Assembly: GCA_003235365.1 (NCBI GenBank)
Contig: QJWJ01000050.1
Location: 1 to 64,000 of the forward strand
Origin: Deltaproteobacteria bacterium
Lineage (GTDB): Bacteria > Myxococcota_A > Polyangia > Polyangiales > Polyangiaceae
DNA length: 64,000 bases
Direction: 5' to 3'
Made by a program: the position numbers and the translations under genes
The notes under the pieces: model-generated
The model's database searches: none
The model's input: only the letters and a program-made list of their open reading frames with translations
Told to the model about the DNA's origin: nothing
Part shown: piece after piece, positions 1-8,307 of the stretch
Numbering within the stretch: position 1 is the stretch's first letter
How the letters are laid out: each line of letters starts with the position of its first letter

Positions 1-138
1 TTGTTTGCGGCTAATTCGGCTCGAATTCTGCGGGGACCACCCTGGTAACCGCGGACCGTTGGTTTCGTGTCACGGCCGAGTGGGGGATCCTGTCGCACAC
101 GTGACGGCGAAGTTTCGGAACGCTCCTAGGCTATAGAG

Positions 139-1377
139 ATGTTACCCCAGCCCGCCGCCGCCTACGCCCGTAGTCTCAGAAAGCACCTGCCCCACGATGT
201 TCACCGGCGGGCTACCTCACGCCTGTTGTGGCTTCCGATACACCTGGCGTTGGTGGTGGGTGGCGTCGCGGCCCTGGCCGTGGGTGCGGTGCCGCTCGGC
301 TTGGCGTGGCTCGTGTCGTTGCTGATTGGCGCTGCGTTTGCGGGGTTGACTTTCCTTGCCCACGAGACTCTCCACGGCGCGATCGTCAAAGGTCGGCGCT
401 GGCAACGTCTCATCGGTGCGGTAGCCTTCTTGCCGTTTGCCATCTCGCCCCGGCTGTGGGTCGCCTGGCACAACCGGGTTCACCATGGCCGCACCCAGGT
501 TCCCGACTCCGATCCAGATGCGTTCCCGACGCTGACCGCGTACCGCAACAGCCGCTTCATACGTTTCATGGTCGATCACGTGGGCGCCGCTCGCGGGGCA
601 CGCGGCGGTGTGCTCGCGTTGCTGCTCGGTTTCACCATTCAAAGCACCCAAGTGCTGCTCACCGCTGAGCGGACGCGTACTCTTTCGAGGAGGGACGCGA
701 GAGTGGCAGTCATCCACACGGTGCTCGTCTGGGCCGGTTGGCTGTGTATCGGTTTGCTCTGGGGTTGGGTGCCGTTGATATTCGGATTCGCAATACCGTT
801 GACCATCGCCAACACCATCGTGATGGCTTACATCTTGACGAATCACAGCCTGAGCCCGCTCACTGAGGTGAACGACCCACTCGTCAACTCGTTGAGCGTA
901 ACGGTTTCACCTCTCGTCGACTGGCTGAGTCTGGGGTTCGGCTATCACGTCGAGCACCACTTGTACCCCTGGATGAGTGCGCGACACGGCCCGGCCGTGA
1001 GGGCGCAGCTCCTGAGGCGTTGGCCTGAGCGCTACCAGTCGATGCCGTTGTGGCGAGCGTTGCGGGCCGTTTACTCGACGCCCCGGGTGTACGCAGATGC
1101 GCGGACCCTGATCGAGCCTCGCACTGGGCGAACCTGGCCTACCCTCGCACCCGGCGGTCGCACGGCGTCCTCCATCGCCATTCCCTCGGCAGCACCGCTC
1201 GCAGCCGACACCCCCCTGGCCAACGGGCGAGGAGTTCCGCGAACCGTTGCCGTCGAGAGCCTTGTTGTGACTCCAGTGCCGCTTCCGATCGCGAGCGAGG
1301 CGCCGCCACGCACCCCGCCACCCCGCGTTGCGCTCGCTTCCTGGCCTCCGGGGCCCGAACCCGTCACGACGGAGTGA
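139..1377 (+). CDS. Membrane fatty acid desaturase family protein
   Basis: This 412-residue protein is predicted to be an integral-membrane di-iron desaturase or hydroxylase acting on fatty acyl or related lipid substrates. Visible are hydrophobic segments near residues 30-70 and 195-235 and the three His boxes of the family: HETLHG near residue 76, HNRVHHG near residue 111 and HVEHHLYP near residue 270. The last ~90 residues are a Pro/Ala-rich tail beyond the catalytic core, which is unusual and probably cytosolic. The substrate cannot be told from sequence; carotenoid ketolase-like or sphingolipid-type enzymes share these boxes. It stands alone, with a 660-bp repeat-bearing gap downstream. 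Confidence 0.85.
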   Translation: MLPQPAAAYARSLRKHLPHDVHRRATSRLLWLPIHLALVVGGVAALAVGAVPLGLAWLVSLLIGAAFAGLTFLAHETLHGAIVKGRRWQRLIGAVAFLPFAISPRLWVAWHNRVHHGRTQVPDSDPDAFPTLTAYRNSRFIRFMVDHVGAARGARGGVLALLLGFTIQSTQVLLTAERTRTLSRRDARVAVIHTVLVWAGWLCIGLLWGWVPLIFGFAIPLTIANTIVMAYILTNHSLSPLTEVNDPLVNSLSVTVSPLVDWLSLGFGYHVEHHLYPWMSARHGPAVRAQLLRRWPERYQSMPLWRALRAVYSTPRVYADARTLIEPRTGRTWPTLAPGGRTASSIAIPSAAPLAADTPLANGRGVPRTVAVESLVVTPVPLPIASEAPPRTPPPRVALASWPPGPEPVTTE

Positions 1378-2041
1378 TGACCGTGCCTGGGCTGACCGGG
1401 TTGCCATACCGATGGGAGCCTGGATCGTTTCTGTCGTGGAGCAGCGGACGCGCGCGATTCGCTCGCGGGGCATTTCGCCGGTACGGCAGCCGCTCGGACC
1501 CGGTTTGCCCCTCGTAGACACGATTCACAGCGTGTCCCACGCGTTCATGGAGACAGCGACGGTTGGCACGTGGGCGTGAATCGAGACGAATTAGTCGCCT
1601 TTCGAGCTGTTTTTGGTCTCATTGCGGACGTTTTGGTCGGCAAGCAACGGTACCACCGTTGCAATTGAGACAAATTAGTCAGCTATACACCCAGTGTACG
1701 GTTGCTTTCTCGCAACAAGAGCAAGATTTGGACCGTGCAGAAGTCCATTGGAGCCTAAATCGTCTGCATTAGGTCGACTGCACCGTTCATTGAAGCCTAA
1801 TGTGTTTGCATTGCAACGGTCCTACCCTTCCAATTGAGCCCGATTCGTCTGCAATCGGACTCGGTTGCCCCTTTGATGGAGCCAAATTTGTCTGCAATGG
1901 AACGTTGACCACCGTTCGTGCGTGGCCGCGGCTCGCCCAGCGGCCTTGGGGCCAAGCCGCCAGAATGCGGATTTGCGCGCTGCCGACGGGGCTGGCGACT
2001 TTCTCTTCAACGCGCTGTCGGCGTGTCGTGTTCTTCCGGCG
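1378..2041. other. Gene-free region between desaturase and sigma factor
   Basis: No convincing coding frame is seen between the desaturase stop and the sigma-factor start. The centre (about 1578-1917) is a degenerate tandem repeat, listed separately, and is visibly more AT-rich than its surroundings. The right end should hold the promoter of the sigma/anti-sigma operon. Confidence 0.6.
1578..1917. repeat. Degenerate 42/43-bp tandem repeat, about 8 units
   Basis: Eight units can be laid out starting near 1578, 1620, 1662, 1704, 1746, 1788, 1831 and 1874. Each begins with a form of CATTGGAGCCTAAATCGTCT, followed by GCAAT and a GC-richer half resembling AACGGT..ACCACCGTT. The last four units are clearest: the AGCC anchor falls at 1752, 1794, 1837 and 1880, and matching AGAC anchors at 1584 and 1668 lie exactly 84 bp apart and 84 bp before 1752. 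The unit at 1704 is the most decayed. Unit two contains a perfect 8-bp inverted repeat (1644-1651 with 1655-1662). Confidence 0.7.
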
Positions 2042-2629
2042 ATGGGCATCGTTCGCCTAGTTCACTCCAAAGCCGCGTCGGAGTCGTTGAATGAACGCAG
2101 CGACGACGAGCTGATGCGGCTTGCCCAAGGGGGCTCGCGCGCGGCGTTTGCGTGTCTGGTGAGGCGCCACGCCGCTCGGGTGGTGGCCTTGTGCGCCCGT
2201 TTCGTCAATGACGCGCAGGCGGGGCAGGAGCTTGCTCAAGATACCTGGGTCCAGGTTTGGCAGAATCGTCAGCGCTACGCCTCGCAGGGTGGTTTCGTGC
2301 CGTGGCTGGTGACCGTCGCTCGAAACCGTTGCCGCAATCATTTGCGTCGTCGAGGGACCCAAGAGCGCTACAGCGATGCCGCGAGTGGATTGACCGGGGA
2401 CGCCAGCGCCGATCAGGTCGAACGCCTGTTGACCGACGAACGACGCCAGCGCGTACGGGCGGCTCTCGAAGACTTGCCGCCGCCGATGCGTGAGGCGCTG
2501 CTGCTGCGCTTTGCCGAAGAGCTGCGCTACGACGAGATGACGGTCGCGCTCGGGGCCGGCGAGTCGACGTTGCGGTCACGGGTTCACCATGGGATGAAGG
2601 CACTTCGAAAGAAGTTGGAGCGCAGCTGA
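2042..2629 (+). CDS. ECF-type RNA polymerase sigma factor
   Basis: A 195-residue sigma-70 family protein of the two-domain ECF type. Region 2 spans about residues 15-85 and includes the core-binding stretch ELAQDTWVQVWQ. Region 4 spans about residues 135-190, with LPPPMREALLLRF and the recognition helix around GESTLRSRVHHGMKAL. I chose the ATG at 2042 because it gives a normal ECF N terminus; a GTG 120 bp upstream would add residues unlike the family. The stop overlaps the start of the zinc-finger anti-sigma gene (TGATG), so the two are translationally coupled. The regulon is unknown; the following murein endopeptidase suggests an envelope function. Confidence 0.88.
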   Translation: MGIVRLVHSKAASESLNERSDDELMRLAQGGSRAAFACLVRRHAARVVALCARFVNDAQAGQELAQDTWVQVWQNRQRYASQGGFVPWLVTVARNRCRNHLRRRGTQERYSDAASGLTGDASADQVERLLTDERRQRVRAALEDLPPPMREALLLRFAEELRYDEMTVALGAGESTLRSRVHHGMKALRKKLERS

Positions 2630-3510
2630 TGAGCGGTACTTGTCCCAACGAAGACGAACTCATCGGTTTTCTCGACCGCGGGCTGCCTCCAGAGCGGCTC
2701 GAATACATCGAGCGCCACGTGTCCTCGTGCACTCGCTGCGCGGCTGAAGTGGCCGAGTTGCGGACCCTCATCAGCGACATCGCGGCGCCCGTCGACGACG
2801 ATTCTGCTCCCGCTCTGGATACCGAGCAGCACGTCGTCGACGTCCTCGGCCGTCTCGATCAGCCACCGCGCCGCACCGGCAATTCTCGCGGATGGCTGTG
2901 GGGAATGGCCGCTGCAGCGGCCGCGCTCGTGGTGGTGCCGGTGGCGCTTCGTGATGGGCAAACCGGCGACCCGGCGTCCACGACACCGCGCGCCTCGTCG
3001 CCGAAGGGGCTGACCGGTTCGGAGCCCCACGTGGGTCAGTGGGTACCGCGTGGGGGCCCTTCGGAATCCACGCTGTCACGCGATGTTGGGGTACAAGTGT
3101 ACACGCTGCGCGATGGGCTCGCTCCACTGGGAGCGGGCAGCGAGCTGCCGGCGAACGCGCCACTCACCGCTGGGTTGCGCAACCTGGGCAAGGCGCCCGC
3201 CTACGTGTTGTTGTTCGGGATCGACTCGCGCAACGACGTGCACTGGATCTCACCTGCGTATACTGATCCGAGAACTGATCCCGTCTCGACGCTCATCGCA
3301 CCGTCCGCCCAGGAGCAGTTGTTGGGCGATGCGGTCGTGTTTGACGACTTGCCCGCTGGGCCCTTGCGCATCGTCGCTTTGATTTCGAGCGCACCGAAAC
3401 GCGTCTCGGACGTCGAGCTGCTGGGCGGCAAGGAACTGAGCGCAGATCAGCTGGTGTTGCACTTTCCCAACGCCGAGATCCGCCAGTTGGCGGTGAGCGT
3501 CGACCACTGA
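2629..3510 (+). CDS. Zinc-finger (zf-HC2) transmembrane anti-sigma factor
   Basis: A 293-residue predicted anti-sigma factor for the sigma factor with which it shares a TGATG overlap. The N terminus has the ZAS-type motif HVSSCTRCAAEV near residue 26. A membrane segment (WLWGMAAAAAALVVVPVAL) lies near residues 88-106, and the remainder is a periplasmic domain of about 180 residues. The periplasmic part has strand-rich stretches reminiscent of DUF4384-type domains, which I cannot confirm. By analogy with ZAS proteins the cytosolic finger would hold the sigma factor until a periplasmic signal releases it. Confidence 0.85.
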   Translation: MSGTCPNEDELIGFLDRGLPPERLEYIERHVSSCTRCAAEVAELRTLISDIAAPVDDDSAPALDTEQHVVDVLGRLDQPPRRTGNSRGWLWGMAAAAAALVVVPVALRDGQTGDPASTTPRASSPKGLTGSEPHVGQWVPRGGPSESTLSRDVGVQVYTLRDGLAPLGAGSELPANAPLTAGLRNLGKAPAYVLLFGIDSRNDVHWISPAYTDPRTDPVSTLIAPSAQEQLLGDAVVFDDLPAGPLRIVALISSAPKRVSDVELLGGKELSADQLVLHFPNAEIRQLAVSVDH

Positions 3511-3589
3511 ACCGTTGACGGACACTGCCTGTACCAACGGCCGTCCAGCGGTTGGCAGACGCCGTGGTGTTGCGCTAACGGGTACGAAC

Positions 3590-4357
3590 ATGTTCTCCGT
3601 GCGTCGACGTGGTTTGCAGCTGGCGATCGCGGTGAGTCTGCTCGCGCTGCTCGGCATCGCCTACGCCAGGCGGACCGACGCGGACCTGCCGGAGAAGTTT
3701 CGCAAACGGCCGTACTCGGTGATGTCCTTGTCCGTCGGATCTCCCGCGGACGGCTGGCAGTTGCGTGCCAAACGACTGCGACCCAACCAGCATTTGGTGA
3801 TCAAGTCGAATAGTCGAAAAGCCGTCTACGGGCACCCAGCGTTGGTGTTGATGCTGCAGCGTACCGCGCGTCAGATGTCGCGTGAGGCTCGCGGTGCGGT
3901 GCTGGTCGTGGGTGATTTGTCGTCCAAGTTTGGCGGCCCGTTACCGGGGCACCGGTCTCACCAGAGCGGCCGCGACGCAGACGTGGGGTTCTTTGTGCTC
4001 GACAAGCACGACCGGCCCAAACGGCTCGATCGTTTCATCGCTTTTGACGCCGACGGAAACGCGAAGGATGGCAGCAAGGTGCGTTTCGACGACTACCGCA
4101 ACTGGCTGATGGTGCAGATGTGGCTGCAGGACAAGCGGGCTGAGGTGAAGTACGTCTTCGTGGCCAGCCACTTGCGTCGTCGGTTGCTCGATTTCGCCCG
4201 CGCCCGTCCGGCATTTCGGAAGTACCTCGAACGCGCCGAGCAGTTGCTGCGTCAGCCGAGCAACTCGGCCGCCCACGACGACCACTTCCACGTACGCATC
4301 GCCTGCCCCAAGCGGCACGAAGGACTCTGCCTCGAGCACGGTTGGGTCAACGACTGA
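3590..4357 (+). CDS. Penicillin-insensitive murein endopeptidase (peptidase M74, MepA-like)
   Basis: A 255-residue secreted LAS-type zinc peptidase predicted to cut D-Ala to meso-DAP cross-links in periplasmic peptidoglycan. An N-terminal hydrophobic segment (residues 10-25) follows basic residues and looks like an uncleaved anchor or signal peptide. The metal site is visible as GHRSHQSGRDADVGF (the H..D pair) and HDDHFHVRI (the HxH ligand pair near the C terminus). I prefer the ATG at 3590; a TTG at 3515 would add 25 residues with no signal-peptide character. It lies 79 bp after the anti-sigma gene, so envelope stress sensed by that pair may control it. Confidence 0.88.
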   Translation: MFSVRRRGLQLAIAVSLLALLGIAYARRTDADLPEKFRKRPYSVMSLSVGSPADGWQLRAKRLRPNQHLVIKSNSRKAVYGHPALVLMLQRTARQMSREARGAVLVVGDLSSKFGGPLPGHRSHQSGRDADVGFFVLDKHDRPKRLDRFIAFDADGNAKDGSKVRFDDYRNWLMVQMWLQDKRAEVKYVFVASHLRRRLLDFARARPAFRKYLERAEQLLRQPSNSAAHDDHFHVRIACPKRHEGLCLEHGWVND

Positions 4358-4474
4358 GAAGCGGACGTCCGGGTGCGCTCTCGAGTGTGCGGCAACGGTG
4401 CTTCCCATCCGGCGGCGCCAGCGCTGGCTACAAATTTCCTCGTTTCTTGGAGGTCTTGCCGCAGGCACCCGGTG

Positions 4475-4495
4475 TTTTGGGGATTCGCCCCCAAA
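4475..4495 (+). terminator. Candidate hairpin terminator after the murein endopeptidase
   Basis: TTTGGGG at 4476-4482 pairs perfectly with CCCCAAA at 4489-4495 across a 6-nt loop. It sits about 120 bp after the endopeptidase stop and before the next lipoprotein gene. There is no long T tract. Confidence 0.4.
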
Positions 4496-4536
4496 TCGGC
4501 GCTCGCCAACGACGCCCGCTCGTCTACGTTTGCCTC

Positions 4537-6498
4537 ATGGCCGCGATCCGGTTGAGGTCAGTGTGTTTTGGTTCGCTCTTGGGCGCACTGGTGTTCGCGT
4601 GCAACGGCGCGGGATCGGACGAGATGGGTTCACCGCAGGCACCCAGCGGCACGGCGATACCGAGCTCAGCCGTGCCGTCGAACTCGACCAACGGCCCGAG
4701 CGACGCACCGGTCGCCACGGGGAGTGCCGACCCGGTGTCGCCCACTCCGCCCACTTCGAATGGGGAACCGGTAGGGCCTCAACCGCCGAGTGCGTCCATG
4801 GGACCCGTCGCCACGACGCCGCCGGACGGTCCGGAGCCGAGTAACCCTGAGCCATCAGCAACCGTACCCGATGTGGCGCCGACTGCGAGCGGTGAGCCGG
4901 CGGTCGCACCCTCCGCATCCAGTGGTGGCAAGGACGAACCGCCGACCTCGGCGTTCGAGCTCGAGTTCGACGTGCTGTGGGATTTCGAGCAGGGCGATAC
5001 GTCGTCGTCGTTGGACGTCTCTGGTCAGCTCCCCCTCGAGCTTCGCAGCGCTTCGGTCGAACAGACCGCGGGCGACCGCCACCTGAATCTCGATGGTGAA
5101 GGTAGCGACGCGATCGCCACTGAAACGGTCGTGGATACGTCGGTCGATTTTTCGATTTCGGCGTGGGTCCGTCTCGATCAGTCGAGCGACTTCAGCACCT
5201 TCGTCGGCGTCAATGGCGAACAGGTCGGCGCCGTCTACTTGCAGAAGCGCTCCGACGGCCGTCTGTCGTTCACGACGTTCCCGCAGGATTCGACCTCGGC
5301 AAGTTCGTGTGTAGCTACCGCCGAGATCCAGCCGAGATCCGGCGAGTGGTATCACTTGGTCGGCACTCGCAGCGCGGCGACCCGGGAGCAACGCATCTAT
5401 GTCGATGGTGTGCTTTCCGGAAAACGAACCTGCCCGGGCGACGTGTTTGCCGCTGAAGGTGGGGTTTCCGTCGGTCGCGGCTTGTACGGGGGAGAACCTG
5501 CCGACTGGGTGACGGGCGCCATCGACGACATCGGGTTGATCAATCGCGTGTTGAGTCCCGACGAGGTCGTCGACCTGTATCGCGCGGGCGCGCCCGAAGC
5601 GAACTACTACCTGTTCGCGTACTTCGTCGAAGTGAGTCAGGGGCGTGGGGACGGCTTGCGACTGGCTCACAGCCACGACGGCTTGCATTGGGGGGCCATC
5701 GGTGCGGGCAAGGTGTTCATGCCGCCATCGGTGGGCGGCGGGTCGTTTCGCGACCCCCACGTGATGCGCGACCCGGACGGGGTGTTTCACCTGGTGTGGA
5801 CGACGACCTGCGTACCCTGGGCGGAATCGAACTGCGTTCAAGACCGCGGCTTGGGTCATGCATCTTCGCCCGACATGGTGAGTTGGAGTGAGGCGGACTA
5901 CGTCGAGATCGATCTCGACGTGGAGCACGTTTGGGCGCCCGAGACGTTCTTCGACGCGTCGAGTGGCCAATACATGGTGTTCTGGTCTTCTCCCCTCGAC
6001 CAGAACCCGTCCAGCTCGGATCCGCACAGCATCTACTACGTGCTGACCCAAGACTTCCAGGATTTCAGCGAACCTGAAGTGCTGTATTCCCAACCGGGGC
6101 GCAACTTCATCGACGCGACGATCAGCGCGCGCAGTGACGGCTACCTGATGATCGTCAAGGACGAAGCCGACGGTCAAAAGAATCTACGGGCGGTGTCTTC
6201 TGCTCAGCTGTTCGGGAGTGACGCGTGGACAGCGGCACCGTCTGCGCCGATCACGGGCAACTACGCCGCCGAAGGGCCGTCCTTCCTCGAACGCAATGGA
6301 GAGCTGTACGTCTACTTCGACAAGTATGGCGATGGCGCGTACGGCGCGGTGCAAGCCGAGAGCGACTCGATGCTCGATCAGCCATCGGCGTGGCGAGACA
6401 TCTCCGGATCCGTGTTTTTTCCCGGCGTCCGACATGGCACGCCAATCGAAGTGCCCTGGGACGTGTTCCGCGCGGTTGCCCTGACCGCGGGCGAGTGA
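4537..6498 (+). CDS. Secreted lipoprotein with LamG and GH43-like beta-propeller domains
   Basis: A 653-residue predicted lipoprotein. The signal peptide ends in the lipobox region GALVFACNG near residue 23, followed by about 120 residues of Ser/Pro/Gly/Thr linker. A LamG/concanavalin-like domain covers about residues 145-350 (ISAWVRLDQSS, EWYHLVGTRS, GAIDDIGLINRVLS). The last 290 residues resemble a five-bladed glycosidase propeller of the GH43/GH32 superfamily, with FRDPHVMRDPDGVFHLVW, WAPETFFDASSGQYMVFW and EGPSFLERNGELYVYF. It probably binds and cleaves an arabinose- or fructose-containing polysaccharide at the cell surface. The catalytic base was not assigned, so a binding-only role remains possible. 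Confidence 0.82.
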   Translation: MAAIRLRSVCFGSLLGALVFACNGAGSDEMGSPQAPSGTAIPSSAVPSNSTNGPSDAPVATGSADPVSPTPPTSNGEPVGPQPPSASMGPVATTPPDGPEPSNPEPSATVPDVAPTASGEPAVAPSASSGGKDEPPTSAFELEFDVLWDFEQGDTSSSLDVSGQLPLELRSASVEQTAGDRHLNLDGEGSDAIATETVVDTSVDFSISAWVRLDQSSDFSTFVGVNGEQVGAVYLQKRSDGRLSFTTFPQDSTSASSCVATAEIQPRSGEWYHLVGTRSAATREQRIYVDGVLSGKRTCPGDVFAAEGGVSVGRGLYGGEPADWVTGAIDDIGLINRVLSPDEVVDLYRAGAPEANYYLFAYFVEVSQGRGDGLRLAHSHDGLHWGAIGAGKVFMPPSVGGGSFRDPHVMRDPDGVFHLVWTTTCVPWAESNCVQDRGLGHASSPDMVSWSEADYVEIDLDVEHVWAPETFFDASSGQYMVFWSSPLDQNPSSSDPHSIYYVLTQDFQDFSEPEVLYSQPGRNFIDATISARSDGYLMIVKDEADGQKNLRAVSSAQLFGSDAWTAAPSAPITGNYAAEGPSFLERNGELYVYFDKYGDGAYGAVQAESDSMLDQPSAWRDISGSVFFPGVRHGTPIEVPWDVFRAVALTAGE

Positions 6499-6504
6499 CT
6501 CCGA

Positions 6505-6525
6505 CATCGGGATGCAGTCCCGATG
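6505..6525 (+). terminator. Perfect stem-loop just after the GH43-like lipoprotein gene
   Basis: CATCGGGA (6505-6512) and TCCCGATG (6518-6525) form a perfect 8-bp stem with a 5-nt loop, 6 bp after the stop codon. It lacks a T tract but its position fits a transcript 3' end. Confidence 0.5.
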
Positions 6526-6674
6526 AGGCAGAATCGCGCAGAAGCGACTTCCCTGGGTGGTAGGAGGAGCGCACACCTACGGAACCGACCGGAGTGTTGA
6601 CGCGCAAGTGGAGGATGGGGAGCTGCGCGCCGTGTCGCATTGCTTTTCCGTCGTCAGGTTGTACCGTATCGACG

Positions 6675-7178
6675 ATGGTGGAGGCTAAGGAGGGGCCGAC
6701 GGGTGCGGTAGTCATCGACGATCGGTATGCACCGCTCGTGGTGTCGTCGTTCGTGGGTGACGTCGATCTGCCGCTGGGGACCTGGTACGAGCAGGTCACC
6801 CAGAAGATCATTCTGAATCAGTTTCTCGAAGGCCGACGCGTGGTCAACGTTCACGACGCCAGTCGTTCGACCCGCACCAGCCCTGAAATGCGGAAGTTCT
6901 GGGCCGACATGAGCGCCCGCAACGCGGCAACGATGGAGTCGAGGACGCTGGGCAATCTGATTGTCGTGAGCAATCCGTTGATCCGTGGCGTGCTCACGGC
7001 GGTGGGGTGGCTCAATCCACAAGTCGCCAAGTTGAAAGTGTTCTCCTCTCTCGAAGCTGCCGTCAGCGAAGCCGTCGAGATGCTCGACGGGGCGGGCACA
7101 CCGGTCGCCCTGCCCCCGGGGGGTTATCAGCTACCGACCGAAGTTACCGGGTACGGCAAACCTCGCCAAGCGGTTTAG
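6675..7178 (+). CDS. STAS-like protein, paralogue A1
   Basis: A 167-residue cytosolic protein without signal peptide or membrane segment. It shows the pattern of SpoIIAA/STAS-like hypothetical proteins common in Myxococcota: an N-terminal strand region, VNVHDASRS near residue 60, and the diagnostic stretch NPLIRGVLTAVGWLNP near residue 100, followed by KVFSSLEAAVSEAV. A second family member in this window (57466-57963) shares the VRGVLTALFW motif. The ATG at 6675 is preferred because upstream codons give a Cys-rich stretch absent from the paralogue. Its stop codon lies inside a dispersed palindromic element. No enzymatic function is suggested; STAS folds usually mediate protein interactions. 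Confidence 0.7.
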   Translation: MVEAKEGPTGAVVIDDRYAPLVVSSFVGDVDLPLGTWYEQVTQKIILNQFLEGRRVVNVHDASRSTRTSPEMRKFWADMSARNAATMESRTLGNLIVVSNPLIRGVLTAVGWLNPQVAKLKVFSSLEAAVSEAVEMLDGAGTPVALPPGGYQLPTEVTGYGKPRQAV

Positions 7179-7217
7179 AATGGTAATCAGGTTGGTTGCC
7201 GCGACCAATCAAACGCC
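7177..7217 (+). repeat. Dispersed ~40-bp palindromic element, copy R1
   Basis: The element contains GGTAATCA and TGGTTGCC around a 3-nt loop, then GCGACCAATCAAAC. The two arms still pair if two G-U wobbles are allowed. Its left edge overlaps the TAG stop of the STAS-like gene, and the aldo/keto reductase gene converges on it. Confidence 0.65.
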
Positions 7218-7244
7218 CATGCCGATCACTCCGAAGGGGCTGGT

Positions 7245-8249
7245 TCAACGCTCGCTGTCCAAGTGCGACATCATCGGCGTGGGGTAGCGGTCGCCCGCGA
7301 TTGAACCGCGCGTCAGTACCGACTCGACTTCTTTCACTTCACCGTCGCTCAGTGGTTTGTCCAACGCGCCGAACGCTTCTCGCAATTGGTTGCGCGTACG
7401 CGAGCCCACCAGTGCTACGAACTCGGGTTGTCTCGCCAGTACCCACGCGACGCAGAGTTGGGCAGGGGTGCGGCCGGTATCGCGGGCAAATTGCTGCAAC
7501 CGCTCGATGGCTGCAGCGTTGGCCTGTTGATTGTCCGCGTTGAACCGAGGCAGGTGGGCGCGGTAGTCCGTTGGCCCCGTCGGTTTGCTCCCCGACAACA
7601 GTCCACGGGACAGCACGCCGTACAGCGTTGCGCTGATGCCCAACTCCTTCAGTGTTGGAAACAGCTTGGACTCCGGGGCCCGGCTGGCCAAGGAGTACTC
7701 GATCTGCACGTCGACGATTGGGTGCACGGCGCTCGCCCGTCGCACGGTGTCGGCACTGACCTCGGACAGGCCGATGTGTCGAACGTACCCCTTGTCCACG
7801 AGATCCTTGATGGCACCCACGGTATCTTCGATGGGCACTTTCGGATCGAGTCGCGCCGGGCGGTAGACGTCGATGACGTCCGTACCCAAGCGCCTGAGGC
7901 TGTAGGTGACGAAATTGGCAACGGCTTCCGGGCGGGCGTCTGTGCCGTGCCAAGTGCCGTCAGGGCCGCGCAGTGCACCGAATTTGACCGACAAAGAGAC
8001 GCGTTCGCGCCGTCCAACCAGAGCGCGACGCAACAGCATCTCGTTTTCTCCCATACCGTAGAAGTCGCCCGTGTCGAGCAACGTCACACCGCGGTCGATG
8101 GCTTCGGCGATCGTGGCCAAGCTTTCGGCCTCATCTGCCGGGCCGTAGAAATCGGACATGCCCATGCAGCCAAGCGCCAAGGGAAATACCTCGGGTCCCG
8201 TGGAACCGAGGCGAACAGGATGAACTTTCGAAGCGTGTGTCGTGGTCAT
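7245..8249 (-). CDS. Aldo/keto reductase
   Basis: A 334-residue NADPH-dependent oxidoreductase of the aldo/keto reductase superfamily (TIM barrel), related to the AKR13/YajO-type group. Visible are the N-terminal LGCMGMSDFYG, the catalytic Asp-Tyr region LLDTGDFYGMGENE, the Lys-bearing strand VSLSVKFGA, and the C-terminal coenzyme region VALVGSRTRNQLREA. The usual catalytic His-containing strand reads DVYRPARLD, where a His is common, so the tetrad may be incomplete. The ATG at 8249 is chosen because upstream codons lie in the promoter shared with the divergent LysR gene, its probable regulator. Confidence 0.88.
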   Translation of the reverse strand: MTTTHASKVHPVRLGSTGPEVFPLALGCMGMSDFYGPADEAESLATIAEAIDRGVTLLDTGDFYGMGENEMLLRRALVGRRERVSLSVKFGALRGPDGTWHGTDARPEAVANFVTYSLRRLGTDVIDVYRPARLDPKVPIEDTVGAIKDLVDKGYVRHIGLSEVSADTVRRASAVHPIVDVQIEYSLASRAPESKLFPTLKELGISATLYGVLSRGLLSGSKPTGPTDYRAHLPRFNADNQQANAAAIERLQQFARDTGRTPAQLCVAWVLARQPEFVALVGSRTRNQLREAFGALDKPLSDGEVKEVESVLTRGSIAGDRYPTPMMSHLDSER

Positions 8250-8307
8250 GGGTCCCAGCCTAGGCTTCGAGGTCGCATCAAACCAGTGAATGTTATATAT
8301 ACAAAAC
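8250..8307. promoter_or_regulatory. Divergent promoter region with LysR-type palindrome
   Basis: This short AT-rich space separates the aldo/keto reductase from the LysR gene. Positions 8290-8309 read ATGTTATATATACAAAACAT, an interrupted palindrome (ATGTT..AACAT) with the T-N11-A spacing typical of LysR-family operators. It abuts the LysR start codon, which suggests autorepression as well as control of the reductase. Confidence 0.5.

Noticed and set aside
4855..6177. A 440-codon minus-strand open frame opposite the GH43-like lipoprotein
   Set aside because: It lacks family motifs, and the plus strand encodes clear LamG and glycosidase-like domains; long antisense frames are common in GC-rich codon usage.
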